Assembly: GCA_017305935.1 (NCBI GenBank)
Contig: JAFKJU010000034.1
Coordinates: 1-63,817, forward strand
DNA: 63,817 nt
DNA from: Hyphomicrobiales bacterium
GTDB taxonomy: Bacteria > Pseudomonadota > Alphaproteobacteria > Rhizobiales > Rhizobiaceae
Reading direction: 5' to 3'
Below are positions 7,913 to 16,730 of this stretch, in pieces. The notes under the pieces were generated by a model. The model did not search any database and was not told where the DNA came from. It was given only the letters and a program-made list of their open reading frames with translations. Positions within the stretch are counted from its first letter, which is position 1, and every line of letters starts with the position of its first letter. The translations under genes were made by a program, and so were the position numbers.

Positions 7913-9364
7913 TTACTCCGGCTCTCCCGCCCGGATATAGGCGGTCTTGACCTGGGTGTAGAATTCGGCGGCTGCACGGCCCTGCTCGCGCGAGCCGAAG
8001 CTCGAATCCTTGCGTCCGCCGAAGGGCACATGATAGTCGGTGCCGGCCGTCGGCAGGTTGATCGTGACGCAGCCGGTTTCGACATGTCGCCTGAAATGCG
8101 TGGCGCGGGCAAGGGAGCGGGTGAAGATGCCGGCGACCAGCCCGAAGCGGGTGTCGTTGACGACGTTCAACCCCTCCTCATACGAACCGACCTTCTGAAC
8201 GGCGGCGATGGGCGCGAACATTTCCTCGCGGTTGAAATCCATGGCGTTGGTGGTGCCGGTCAAAAGCGCCGGGCTCATGTAAAAACCGTCCTGCGCCAAA
8301 GTCAGGCGCTCCCCACCGACCGTTACCTCCGCGCCGGCAGCGCGTGCCCGCGCCATCCAGCCGATGTTAGCATCGAGCTGGCGGGCGCTGACCACGGGGC
8401 CGACCTGCGTGCCCTCGGCCAGCGCATGGCCGACCTTGAGTGCGCCGACGGCCTTGGAGAGCTTGTCGACGAAGGCGTCGTGGGCCTTGTCATGCACCAC
8501 AAGGCGCGAGGAGGCGGTGCATTTCTGGCCAGTGCCGGAATAACCGCCGCCGATGGCGGCCGCGACGGCGAGGTCGAGATCGGCGTCGTCCATCACCAGC
8601 AGCGCATTCTTGGAGCCAAGTTCGAGCTGGAATTTGGTGAGATTGGCGGCAGCCGCCATCGCCACCTCGCGGCCGACCTCATAGGAGCCGGTAAAGGTGA
8701 TGGCGTCAACGCCGCGATGGCCGGCCAGCCCGTTGCCGACGACGGCGCCCGGCCCCATCAGCAGTTGGAACGTGCCTTCCGGCAGGCCGGCGCGGTGGAT
8801 GATCTCGGCCAGCGCCCAGGCCGACGCCGGGGTCTCGTTGGCCGGCTTCCAGATGACGGCATTGCCATAGGCGAGCGCCGGCGCGATCTTCCAGCTTGCG
8901 GTCGCGGTCGGGAAATTCCATGGCGAGACGACGGCGACTAGCCCCATCGGCTCGCGGCGCATGTCGATCTCGATGCCGGGGCGCACCGAGTCGGCATTCT
9001 CGCCGAGCTGGCGCAACACTTCCGCCGCATAATAGGTGAAGAACTGCCCGGCGCGAAACACCTCGCCACGGCCTTCCGCCAGCGGCTTGCCCTCTTCGCG
9101 CGACAGGAGTTCGCCAAGCTCGGCGGAACGCTCCATCAGCTCCGTGCCGATGCGGTGCAGGATCGCCTGGCGCTGCTCCAGCCCGGTCGCCCGCCAGGCG
9201 GGCATGGCGGCGCGGCCGGCGGCGACCGCCTCCTCGACATCGGCGGCATCCGCCTGTGCATAGAGGCCGATCAGGTCGCCGACATCGGAGGGATTGCGGT
9301 TTTCGTGGAAGCGTTCACCCTGCCTCCATTGGCCGCCGATCAGGTTGGCGTAGCGTTCTGCCAT
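7913..9364 (-). CDS. Aldehyde dehydrogenase, 2-oxoglutarate-semialdehyde-dehydrogenase-like
   Basis: NAD(P)-dependent aldehyde dehydrogenase of 483 residues. The Rossmann segment is FTGSYEVG (224-231), the general base Glu248 lies in LELGSKN and the nucleophile Cys282 in GQKCTASSR. The pattern is closest to alpha-ketoglutaric semialdehyde and related dehydrogenases (EIDMRREPMGLVAVVSPWNFP). First gene of the minus-strand operon, divergent from the LysR gene; ATG at 9364 with GGAGA upstream. In this setting it would oxidise an aldehyde made from the catabolised amine or amino acid. The precise substrate is inferred from family resemblance only. Confidence 0.9.
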   Translation of the reverse strand: MAERYANLIGGQWRQGERFHENRNPSDVGDLIGLYAQADAADVEEAVAAGRAAMPAWRATGLEQRQAILHRIGTELMERSAELGELLSREEGKPLAEGRGEVFRAGQFFTYYAAEVLRQLGENADSVRPGIEIDMRREPMGLVAVVSPWNFPTATASWKIAPALAYGNAVIWKPANETPASAWALAEIIHRAGLPEGTFQLLMGPGAVVGNGLAGHRGVDAITFTGSYEVGREVAMAAAANLTKFQLELGSKNALLVMDDADLDLAVAAAIGGGYSGTGQKCTASSRLVVHDKAHDAFVDKLSKAVGALKVGHALAEGTQVGPVVSARQLDANIGWMARARAAGAEVTVGGERLTLAQDGFYMSPALLTGTTNAMDFNREEMFAPIAAVQKVGSYEEGLNVVNDTRFGLVAGIFTRSLARATHFRRHVETGCVTINLPTAGTDYHVPFGGRKDSSFGSREQGRAAAEFYTQVKTAYIRAGEPE

Positions 9365-9427
9365 TTGCGGTCTCCAGTCTGTTCGGATGAAAAATCCGCC
9401 AGCGGGCCGCTTCAATCAAGCAGATAT

Positions 9428-9447
9428 TTCTGTTATAAATTTCAGAA
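9428..9447. promoter_or_regulatory. Dyad in the divergent promoter, candidate LysR-regulator site
   Basis: An AT-rich inverted repeat TTCTG-N10-CAGAA sits in the 100-base gap between the aldehyde dehydrogenase operon and the LysR gene, 17 bases before the LysR ATG. Size and position suit an autoregulatory LysR box controlling both directions. The assignment is by position, not by a known consensus. Confidence 0.4.
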
Positions 9448-9464
9448 GAATTGAAGTGAGCGCC

Positions 9465-10358
9465 ATGATCAAGCTGGAAGCATTGCGGGTCTTCGTCACC
9501 GTGGCGGAGAGCGGGAACATCAAGGACGCGGCCGATGCGGTGGGCCGCACGGCGTCGGCCGTGTCAATGACCTTGAAACAACTCGAAGACGAGATCGGCG
9601 GGCCGCTGTTCCAGACCGACCGCAAGAACAGCCTGACGGCGCTCGGCAATCTGATGCTCGATCTCGGCCGCGAGCAGATCAGGAGTTTCGACAAGTCGGT
9701 CAGCATCATGCGCGCCTTTGCGCATAGCCGTATCGGCAGCCTGTCGATTGCCTCGGTGCCGTCGGTGGCTACCAACCTGCTACCACCGATCCTGCAGCGT
9801 TTCCTCGAAACCCGGCCGCAGGTGCAAGTGGAACTGTTCGACATCGATACGGCGCAAGTGCGGCGCATGGTGGAAAGCGGCGTCGCCGATATCGGCATTG
9901 CCGGCGAAAGCCGCGGCGGCGGCGGGGTGGAATTCACGCCGCTGTTCAGCGACCGCTTCAAGCTGCTCTGCCGCGAGGACCACGACCTCAGCCGCCTCGA
10001 CCGCCCTGTGGAGTGGAGAGACCTGCAGGGCGCGACGCTGATCCGCAACGGCGCCTCCGACCGCATCGAGGCCGAGGCCTACCGGCAGCTTGCCGGCCAG
10101 TCGCTGATCACCGTCTACAACGTCACCTCGCTGGTGGCGATGGTCAAGGCAGGCCTCGGCCTCACCATCCTGCCGTCGCTGACCATGCATGGCCCGCATG
10201 AGGGCGTGGCGGTGCTGGAACTCGCCGATGCGGCGGCGAGCCGGCAGGTCGGGCTCGTCGAGCGCCGCGACGTTCCCCCCTCCCCGGTCGCTGCCGCTTT
10301 CCGCGCCTTCGCGGTCAAGGAAATCCCGGCACTGGTCGCCGCGCGCCTGGAGACTTGA
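9465..10358 (+). CDS. LysR-family transcriptional regulator
   Basis: 297 residues with an N-terminal winged helix-turn-helix (KLEALRVFVTVAESGNIKDA, 3-22, to about 65) and a periplasmic-binding-like effector domain (about 90-290). ATG at 9465 is chosen because the protein then begins MIKLEALRVF, the usual LysR start; the earlier in-frame ATG at 9387 would add 26 unrelated residues. Divergent from the aldehyde dehydrogenase operon with a 100-base shared promoter, so it most likely regulates that operon in response to its substrate. Confidence 0.92.
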   Translation: MIKLEALRVFVTVAESGNIKDAADAVGRTASAVSMTLKQLEDEIGGPLFQTDRKNSLTALGNLMLDLGREQIRSFDKSVSIMRAFAHSRIGSLSIASVPSVATNLLPPILQRFLETRPQVQVELFDIDTAQVRRMVESGVADIGIAGESRGGGGVEFTPLFSDRFKLLCREDHDLSRLDRPVEWRDLQGATLIRNGASDRIEAEAYRQLAGQSLITVYNVTSLVAMVKAGLGLTILPSLTMHGPHEGVAVLELADAAASRQVGLVERRDVPPSPVAAAFRAFAVKEIPALVAARLET

Positions 10359-10430
10359 AAGCCCCCATCACTTTGACGCGAAGCCAGCGGCAAAAACTTG
10401 GGAAAAAGACGAAACTTTGCTATGCACCGC

Positions 10431-10496
10431 TTCGATCTCTTGTTTTATCGCATTTCCGAACGGAAAATCGGCCTCTGCCTTTTCCCGGAAATGCCT
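10431..10496. repeat. Partial rhizobial intergenic repeat
   Basis: The stretch around TCGCATTTCCG-ACGGAAAA and TTTTCC-GGAAATGCC matches, in inverse orientation and with decay, one end of the element at 56351-56452. I recognise the sequence type from rhizobial intergenic regions. It lies in the 189-base gap between the LysR gene and the ABC exporter gene, in which I see no other gene. Confidence 0.5.
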
Positions 10497-10547
10497 GTGT
10501 AGCCGGTGACAGGGCCGGCGACGATCGATGCGAAAGTACGGCTGCGA

Positions 10548-12299
10548 ATGAATACTCTTGCCCTTCTCAAGCGTTTTGCGCGCTATTATCGTCCCTATCG
10601 GGGCCTGTTCGTGCTCGATTTCACCAGCGCCGTCGCGGCCGGCGTGCTGGAACTGGCCTTTCCGGTGGCGGTGACGCTGTTCATCGACCGGCTGCTGCCG
10701 ACCGGCCAGCTCGGGCTCATCGGGCTCGCCGCGGCCGGCCTGCTCGCCATCTATCTCGTCAATGCCGGGCTGCAGGTGATCGTCACCTATTGGGGCCATA
10801 TGCTCGGCATCCGCATCGAGACCGAGATGCGCCGCAAGGCCTTCGACCATCTGCAGAAACTCTCCTTCGGCTTCTTCGACAACCAGAAGACCGGCCATCT
10901 CGTCGCGCGGCTGACCAAGGATCTGGAGGAGATCGGCGAGGTCGCCCATCATGGCCCCGAGGATCTGTTCATCGCCCTGATGACCCTGGTCGGCGCCTTC
11001 CTGCTGATGCTGCAGGTGCATGTTCCCTTGGCTCTGCTGACTGCGCTGATCGTGCCGCTGACGGCCTGGGTGACCGGCCGCTACGGCGCGCGCATGACCG
11101 GCACCTGGCGGGCGCTTTACGGCCGTGTGGCCGAATTCAACGCCCGCATCGAGGAAAATGTCGGCGGCATCCGTGTCGTGCAAGCCTTTACCAACGAGGA
11201 TCACGAGCGAAAACTGTTTGCCGAAAGCAACCAGAACTACCTGCGCACCAAGCTCGCCGCCTACAAGGTGATGGCCGCCTCCACCTCGCTCTCCTACCTG
11301 TCGATGCGTTTCGTGCAGGTGGTGGTGATGCTGGCGGGCGCCTGGTATGTGGTCCACGGCAATCTCACCGCCGGCGGTTTCGTCGGTTTCCTGCTGCTGG
11401 TTAACGTCTTCTTCCGGCCGCTCGACAAGATCAATTCGGTGATCGAGACCTATCCCAAGGGCGTGGCGGGCTTCCAGCGCTACGTCGCCTTCCTCGACAC
11501 GCGGCCCGATATCGTCGACCGAGACGGCGCGCGCGAAGTCGCGCGGCTTGACGGCGACATCGCCTATCGCGACGTGCGTTTCGGCTATCGGCCGGAGAGC
11601 CCGCTGCTCGACGGCTTCAACATTTCGATCAAGGCGGGCGAGACGGTTGCCTTCGTCGGCTCGTCCGGTGCCGGCAAGACGACGATCTGCTCGCTGCTGC
11701 CGCGATTCTACGACGTCGCCGATGGCGCGATCACCATCGATGGCATCGATATCAGGGACATGACGCTGAAATCGCTGCGCTCCAACATCGGCATCGTGCA
11801 GCAGGATGTTTTCCTGTTCGCCGGCACGATCCGCGAGAACATCGCCTATGGACGGCTGGAGGCGAGCGAGGCCGAGATCGTCGAGGCGGCGCGCCGCGCC
11901 CGGCTCGACGGCGTCATCGCCGCCCTGCCGGACGGCTTCGACACCATCATCGGCGAGCGCGGGGTCAAGCTCTCCGGCGGCCAGAAGCAGCGGCTGGCGA
12001 TCGCCCGCATGTTCCTGCGCAATCCGCCGATCCTCATCCTCGACGAGGCGACCTCGGCGCTCGACACCGAAACGGAACGGGCGATCCAGCAATCTTTGGC
12101 CGAACTATCGAAGGGCCGCACGACGCTGGTCATCGCCCATCGCCTCGCCACCATCGCCAATGCCGATCGCATCGTCGTCGTCGAGAACGGCCGCGTGGTC
12201 GAGCAGGGCAGCCATGGCGATCTCATTGCCCGCAAGGGCAGCCGCTACGGCCGGCTGCATACGCTGGCCGACGAGCGCGACCGCGTCAAGGCGTCCTGA
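10548..12299 (+). CDS. ABC exporter, fused permease and ATPase (MsbA/MdlB-like half transporter)
   Basis: 583 residues with six transmembrane helices (residues about 15-310) followed by a nucleotide-binding domain with Walker A GSSGAGKTT, Q-loop IVQQDVF, signature LSGGQ and Walker B ILILDEATSALD. It must dimerise. Substrate unknown: lipids, polysaccharide or drugs are the usual ones. ATG at 10548 gives a standard N-terminus (MNTLALLKRFARYYRPYRG); a GTG at 10506 would add 14 residues. The next gene is a family 25 glycosyltransferase, so a role in cell-surface export is possible but unproven. Confidence 0.9.
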   Translation: MNTLALLKRFARYYRPYRGLFVLDFTSAVAAGVLELAFPVAVTLFIDRLLPTGQLGLIGLAAAGLLAIYLVNAGLQVIVTYWGHMLGIRIETEMRRKAFDHLQKLSFGFFDNQKTGHLVARLTKDLEEIGEVAHHGPEDLFIALMTLVGAFLLMLQVHVPLALLTALIVPLTAWVTGRYGARMTGTWRALYGRVAEFNARIEENVGGIRVVQAFTNEDHERKLFAESNQNYLRTKLAAYKVMAASTSLSYLSMRFVQVVVMLAGAWYVVHGNLTAGGFVGFLLLVNVFFRPLDKINSVIETYPKGVAGFQRYVAFLDTRPDIVDRDGAREVARLDGDIAYRDVRFGYRPESPLLDGFNISIKAGETVAFVGSSGAGKTTICSLLPRFYDVADGAITIDGIDIRDMTLKSLRSNIGIVQQDVFLFAGTIRENIAYGRLEASEAEIVEAARRARLDGVIAALPDGFDTIIGERGVKLSGGQKQRLAIARMFLRNPPILILDEATSALDTETERAIQQSLAELSKGRTTLVIAHRLATIANADRIVVVENGRVVEQGSHGDLIARKGSRYGRLHTLADERDRVKAS

Positions 12300-12377
12300 C
12301 GGGGGTTGCGTCCGGCCCTTGCCAAGCGCAGGAACGACAACTACAGAGAGGCTTGGCGTTCAGAGCGGGAGAGAAAG

Positions 12378-13157
12378 TTGCAGCTTCTACCGGACAGCAA
12401 GCGTATCCTGGCTGTCTATCTGATCAATATGGACGGCGCGACCGATCGCCTGGCGGCGATGATGGAAAAGACGTCCGCGGTCGGCCTGACCTCCGTCGAG
12501 CGTGTCGCCGGCGTCGACGGCCGCAAGCTCGATTATCCGATCGCCGAATTCAGCGAACTCTCCTACAAGCTGCTGCATGGCCGCCGCCGCACGCCGCCGG
12601 AAATCGGCTGTTACCTCAGCCATGTGGTGTGCGCGCGCAAATTCCTGGAGAGCGGCGCCGATTTCGCCCTCATCCTCGAAGACGACGTCGCCTTCAAGGA
12701 TGATTTCATGCAGACGCTGGATGCCGCCGCCAGCCATCCCGGCGACTGGGATCTGCTGCGCCTGACCACGGTGAGCAACGGCCGGAAATTTCGTTTCCGC
12801 CCCCTGAACGGCGAGCGCGCCCTGGCTGTCGCCCTGACGCGCGAAAAGGGCTCGGGCGCCTACCTGATCAACCGCAAGGCCGCGTCTTGGATCACGAAAA
12901 AGCTGGTGCCGATGCGGCTCGCCTACGACATCGCCTTCGATCTCGAATTCCTGTCCGGGCTGAAGGCGACCTTCGTCGATCCGTTGCCCGCCGACCAGGA
13001 TACCGGCTATGAAAGCCAGATCCAGAACGACCTGCGCCGCTACCGCCTGCCGCGCTGGCGCTATTTCACCGTGCTGCCCTATCGCATCTATCTCGAAACG
13101 AGCCGCGTGCTGCTGCGCGGCCTGCGGCTGCTGGGCTATAGGCTGGGACTTGCCTGA
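12378..13157 (+). CDS. Glycosyltransferase family 25 (LPS/oligosaccharide type)
   Basis: 259 residues starting near LQLLPDSKRILAVYLINMDG. The family 25 features are the N-terminal YLINMDGATDR segment, EIGCYLSH, and the acidic motif LILEDDV that binds the metal-sugar nucleotide. No signal peptide; such enzymes work on the cytoplasmic face of the inner membrane. I choose the TTG at 12378 because GGGAGA lies five bases upstream and the domain begins directly after; there is no ATG before the conserved region. Gap of 78 bases after the ABC exporter gene, same strand. Confidence 0.82.
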   Translation: MQLLPDSKRILAVYLINMDGATDRLAAMMEKTSAVGLTSVERVAGVDGRKLDYPIAEFSELSYKLLHGRRRTPPEIGCYLSHVVCARKFLESGADFALILEDDVAFKDDFMQTLDAAASHPGDWDLLRLTTVSNGRKFRFRPLNGERALAVALTREKGSGAYLINRKAASWITKKLVPMRLAYDIAFDLEFLSGLKATFVDPLPADQDTGYESQIQNDLRRYRLPRWRYFTVLPYRIYLETSRVLLRGLRLLGYRLGLA

Positions 13158-13245
13158 ACAGGCGAATCTCCTGCACGCAAATGGCGGAGAAGTTTTATGA
13201 AAAAACAACCGCACCGAGACTCAACCCTTTGTTTTTGTTACATGA

Positions 13246-13267
13246 CTGTCATGAAACTGTCATGAAA
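13246..13267 (+). promoter_or_regulatory. PhoB box (two 11-base direct repeats)
   Basis: CTGTCATGAAA occurs twice in immediate tandem. This is the classic Pho box (7-base CTGTCAT plus 4 AT-rich bases, repeated every helical turn) and is exact in both halves. It lies 216 bases before the porin start in a 326-base gene-free leader. Activation of the porin or of an unseen transcript in phosphate limitation is expected if a promoter follows at the usual distance. Confidence 0.7.
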
Positions 13268-13483
13268 GGGCAAAAGCGTTGCAACTTGGCAACGCTGTTT
13301 CGGCCGCAACATCGATTGCGGGAATTGTGACAGAATTGTCTTTTGCATTTGCGAAGCCGATCGCCAATTTTCCCCGCGGACACGGACCTCAAGGGAAACG
13401 TGACCATCGATTTGGGGGTGGGGCCATTTATTTGCCCGCCGCGGAAAGCAGTTCCTGCTTTCCGTCTTACATTGGAGATAGAC

Positions 13484-14554
13484 ATGAACATCAAGAGCCT
13501 TCTCATCGGCTCCGCGGCGGCGCTTGCTTTCGTTTCCGGCGCCCAGGCTGCAGACGCGATCGTCGCCGCTGAACCGGAACCCATGGAATATGTCCGCGTC
13601 TGCGACGCCTACGGCACCGGCTACTTCTACATTCCCGGCACCGAGACCTGCCTGAAGGTCGGCGGCCGCGTCCGCTTCGACGTCCAGGCTGCAAGCTCGT
13701 ATCGTCCGCACAGCGATCTCGGCTGGTCCACCAAGTCGCGCGCCGAAATCTACCTCGACTCGGCCAGCGACACCGAATACGGCCCGCTGAAGACCAAGAT
13801 CGTCACCCGCTTCGACTTCGACGGCACCTATAACGACGGCACGCACACCACCACCAAGCTGATGGCGGCCAACATCCAGCTCGCCGGCTTCCTCGTCGGC
13901 CTGGCCGATTCGCAGTTCACCAGCTTCACCGGCAGCGCCGGCGACGTCATCAACGACGACGTCGTTGCCTACGGCCAGTATGAAGTCAACCAGATCAGCT
14001 ACGTCTACAAGGGCGACAACGGCTTCAGCGCCATGATCTCGGTCCAGGACGACCGCGGCGCGATCGTCGGCAAGGATGCCTTCGGCAACACGCTCTATGC
14101 CAGCGGCGACGACTACGCCGTCGACGTCGTGGCCGGTCTCGGCTTCAAGACCGACGCCTTCCAGTTCCGCATCGTCGGCGGTTATGACGAAAGCGCCGAG
14201 GAAGGCGCCGTCAAGGCCCGCCTCGACGGCACCTTCGGCAAGATCAACGCCTTCATCATGGGCGCATGGAATTCCGACGGCGACGTCGTCCACGTCTTCG
14301 CGCCGGGCGATTCCATCGGCCAGAGCTGGGGTGACTGGGCCTTGTGGACCGGCGTCGGCGCCAAGCTTTCCGACACGCTGGCCGCCAACCTGCAGGTTGC
14401 CTACACCGACAACGAGACCCTCGCTGCCGCTGCAAACCTGAAGTGGAACCCGGTTTCGGGTCTGCTGATCCAGCCGGAAATCACCTACACCAAGTGGAAG
14501 ACGATCGACGAAGACCAGTGGAACGGCATGATCCGTTTCCAGCGTACCTTCTGA
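13484..14554 (+). CDS. Outer membrane porin (RopA/Omp2b type)
   Basis: 356 residues: signal peptide MNIKSLLIGSAAALAFVSGA with cleavage at AQA-AD, then the alphaproteobacterial porin family signature VRVCDAYGTGYFYIPGTETC, CLKVGGRVRFDV and a C-terminal Phe (MIRFQRTF) for BamA recognition. It forms a trimeric 16-strand barrel. Shine-Dalgarno TTGGAG precedes the ATG at 13484. Long leader of 326 bases with a Pho box, and a strong terminator directly after the gene, so it is a single-gene transcript. Confidence 0.93.
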   Translation: MNIKSLLIGSAAALAFVSGAQAADAIVAAEPEPMEYVRVCDAYGTGYFYIPGTETCLKVGGRVRFDVQAASSYRPHSDLGWSTKSRAEIYLDSASDTEYGPLKTKIVTRFDFDGTYNDGTHTTTKLMAANIQLAGFLVGLADSQFTSFTGSAGDVINDDVVAYGQYEVNQISYVYKGDNGFSAMISVQDDRGAIVGKDAFGNTLYASGDDYAVDVVAGLGFKTDAFQFRIVGGYDESAEEGAVKARLDGTFGKINAFIMGAWNSDGDVVHVFAPGDSIGQSWGDWALWTGVGAKLSDTLAANLQVAYTDNETLAAAANLKWNPVSGLLIQPEITYTKWKTIDEDQWNGMIRFQRTF

Positions 14555-14580
14555 TCGATCCGTTTTTCGCGGAAAATGGA

Positions 14581-14608
14581 GCCCGGCGGTCATCCCGCCG
14601 GGCTTTTC
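14581..14608. terminator. Intrinsic terminator between porin and APC permease genes
   Basis: Perfect 9-base stem GCCCGGCGG / CCGCCGGGC with a five-base loop followed by TTTT on the plus strand. It follows the porin stop by 26 bases and also serves the convergent permease gene whose stop is at 14619. Confidence 0.85.
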
Positions 14609-14618
14609 TGTGCGACGA

Positions 14619-16061
14619 TCAGCCTGCGTTGTGGCCCATGCGGGCAAAGCGCGCCGGCTCTGTCTTTTCCAGCCTTACGGCCAGCAGGTAGCCGATGACG
14701 GCGGCGAGCGGGATCAGCGCCGGCAGGATGATGCCGAGGATGCCGCCGGTGGTGCCGGTGAGATCGCCGAAATGCAGGAAGATGTAGACGAACAGGCCAG
14801 CCATGACGAGGCCGGAGACCAGCGGCAGCACGAAAGTCGCCAGCGGCTGGCCGCTCATCCCCTGCCGGCGGAAGAAGACGATCACCGACAGCGAGGTCAC
14901 GGTCATCATCGCGAGCACGCCGAGCGTGCCGATCTGGCTGATCCAGGTGAACATGTTGAGCACCGGATCGAGGCCGAGGCCGGCGAACAGCGCCAGCACG
15001 ATCAGCGCGCCGGCCGTCTGCGTGACCGAACCGACATGCGGGCTCTGGTGTGCGTCATGGGTGCGGCCGAAGGCGGCCGGCAGCAGGCCCTCGCGCCCGG
15101 CGACATAGCTGTAGCGGGCGATGTAGTTGTGGAAGGCCGACAGCGCCGCAAACAGGCTCGACACCAGCAGCAGGCCGGCAATCGCCGGTACCGGGCCGCC
15201 GACATACTGGTCGGCGAGGATGAAGAAGAAGGCGGAGGGGTCCGAAAGACCCTGCAGCGTCGGCATCAGCTTGTCGGCGCCGACGCCGACGATCATCAGC
15301 CAGGTGGTGAAGACGAAGAAGACGCCGATCATCAGCACCGAGAGATAGGTGGCGCGCGGAATGGTCTTTTCCGGGTCGCGGGCCTCTTCGGCATAGATGG
15401 TCGTCGCCTCGAAGCCGATGAAGCAGCCCATGCAGAACAGCACCGCCGCCGTCAGCGAGCCGGAAAACATCACATTCGTGTCGAAGATATTGAGGGCAAG
15501 ACCGCTTTCGCCGCCCTTGCCGATGATGGCGAAATCGACCACCAGCACGACGAGATATTCGAGCGCCACGACGAAGACCAGCACCTTGGCCGACAGATCC
15601 ACCTGGCGATAGCCGAGGATGCCGACCAGCGCGATGGCGATCAGGCTCCAGCCCCACCAGGGCAGGACCAGCCCATGCTCTCCGAAGACGCCGGCGGCGA
15701 TGCCGCCGAGCAGGCCGATCAGGCCGAACTGCATGGCGTTATAGGCGACCAGCGCCACGATGGCGATGGCGCCGGCCGTGCGCCCGCCGAGCCCGCGCGC
15801 CGCATAGGCGTAGAAGGCCCCCGCATTGGTGACGTGGCGCGACATGGCGACATAGCCGACGGCGAAGGCCAGCATCACCAGCGTCACGAACACGAAGGTG
15901 GCGGGGATGCCCGCGCCGTTTCCGAGCAGGAAGGCGATCGGCATGGCGCCGGCCACCCCTGTCAAAGGCGCTGCCGCCGAAATCACCATGAAGGTGACGG
16001 CAAGCAGGCCCAGAGAATTTTTCCGAAGCTGGTTCGCTCCGACTCCCGATATCTCAGCCAT
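14619..16061 (-). CDS. APC-superfamily amino acid/amine permease
   Basis: 480 residues with about twelve transmembrane helices. The first begins LGLLAVTFMVISAAAPLTGV, where the unwound helix motif of APC carriers is clear, and GFEATTIYAEEARDPEKTIPRA is the conserved TM6-loop. ATG at 16061 has GAGAGGAAC upstream. It lies downstream of the NicX-like operon on the same strand, 142 bases after the flavin reductase gene, with a possible terminator between. Uptake of the amine or acid degraded by that operon is a natural guess; specificity is not readable. Confidence 0.9.
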   Translation of the reverse strand: MAEISGVGANQLRKNSLGLLAVTFMVISAAAPLTGVAGAMPIAFLLGNGAGIPATFVFVTLVMLAFAVGYVAMSRHVTNAGAFYAYAARGLGGRTAGAIAIVALVAYNAMQFGLIGLLGGIAAGVFGEHGLVLPWWGWSLIAIALVGILGYRQVDLSAKVLVFVVALEYLVVLVVDFAIIGKGGESGLALNIFDTNVMFSGSLTAAVLFCMGCFIGFEATTIYAEEARDPEKTIPRATYLSVLMIGVFFVFTTWLMIVGVGADKLMPTLQGLSDPSAFFFILADQYVGGPVPAIAGLLLVSSLFAALSAFHNYIARYSYVAGREGLLPAAFGRTHDAHQSPHVGSVTQTAGALIVLALFAGLGLDPVLNMFTWISQIGTLGVLAMMTVTSLSVIVFFRRQGMSGQPLATFVLPLVSGLVMAGLFVYIFLHFGDLTGTTGGILGIILPALIPLAAVIGYLLAVRLEKTEPARFARMGHNAG

Positions 16062-16151
16062 TGTTCCTCTCGATCTTTTTGTCGGTGTTCGCACGTTCGG
16101 GAGAGACGCGGCGCGCCTCCCCTGAAAACGGGTTTATGTCAGGCACCGGTC

Positions 16152-16195
16152 TTTCCGCCGGCTTTCCATTCCAGATCCGGCGGAAAAACCGCCGG
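16152..16195 (-). terminator. Possible terminator of the NicX-like operon
   Basis: On the minus strand, just after the flavin reductase stop, CCGGCGG-TTTTT-CCGCCGG folds as a hairpin, and a third copy of the arm allows an alternative stem. There is no clear T run after it, so termination may be partial and let transcription reach the permease gene. Confidence 0.4.
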
Positions 16196-16203
16196 GGAAT
16201 TCG

Positions 16204-16725
16204 TCATTCAGGCGCCGGAAGATGCACGGCGCGGCGATAGGCGCGCTGGCCGTAGAGCAGCGCCGCCGGGCTTTCCGAGAGTTTCACTCCCATCACCCGC
16301 CCGACGATGATGTGATGCGTTTCCCACAACACGGAGGTGGCCACGCGGCATTCGAAGGCGGCCGTCGCCCCTGTCAGCATCGGCTGGCCGAGCTCGCCGG
16401 CGATCCAGTCGGCGCGCTCGAAACGGGCGGCATGTTCGCCCGCGCCCGCCCGGCCGGCGAAGAGGTCGGAGAGTTGCTGCTGGTCTTCCTGCAACAGGTT
16501 GGCGCAGAAGGCGCGATTCCTGAGGATCGCCGGGGCCACCGGGCTCAGGTGATGGATGCAGGCGAGCAGCGAGGGATGATCGCCATCGGCCGAGACGGAA
16601 GTGAGCGAACTGATCGTCACCCCGTAACGCCCCGCCTCGCCATCGGTGGTGGCGACCGCGACGAAGGTCGCGGCGCGGCTCATGCCTTCCAGAAATCGAC
16701 TGCGCAGATCGGTATCGATGATCAT
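16204..16725 (-). CDS. Flavin reductase family protein (HpaC-like)
   Basis: 173 residues of the split-barrel FMN-binding family that supplies reduced flavin to two-component monooxygenases. Typical blocks are FVAVATTDGEAGRYGVTISSLTSVS, DHPSLLACI, FCANLLQ and the C-terminal H-x-I-I-V-G-R-V motif. Two starts are possible: GTG 16734, which overlaps the stop of the GS-like gene, and ATG 16725; I prefer the ATG. Last gene of the six-gene operon; the most likely oxygenase partner is the acyl-CoA-dehydrogenase-fold protein upstream. Confidence 0.86.
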   Translation of the reverse strand: MIIDTDLRSRFLEGMSRAATFVAVATTDGEAGRYGVTISSLTSVSADGDHPSLLACIHHLSPVAPAILRNRAFCANLLQEDQQQLSDLFAGRAGAGEHAARFERADWIAGELGQPMLTGATAAFECRVATSVLWETHHIIVGRVMGVKLSESPAALLYGQRAYRRAVHLPAPE

Positions 16726-16730
16726 GGTCT

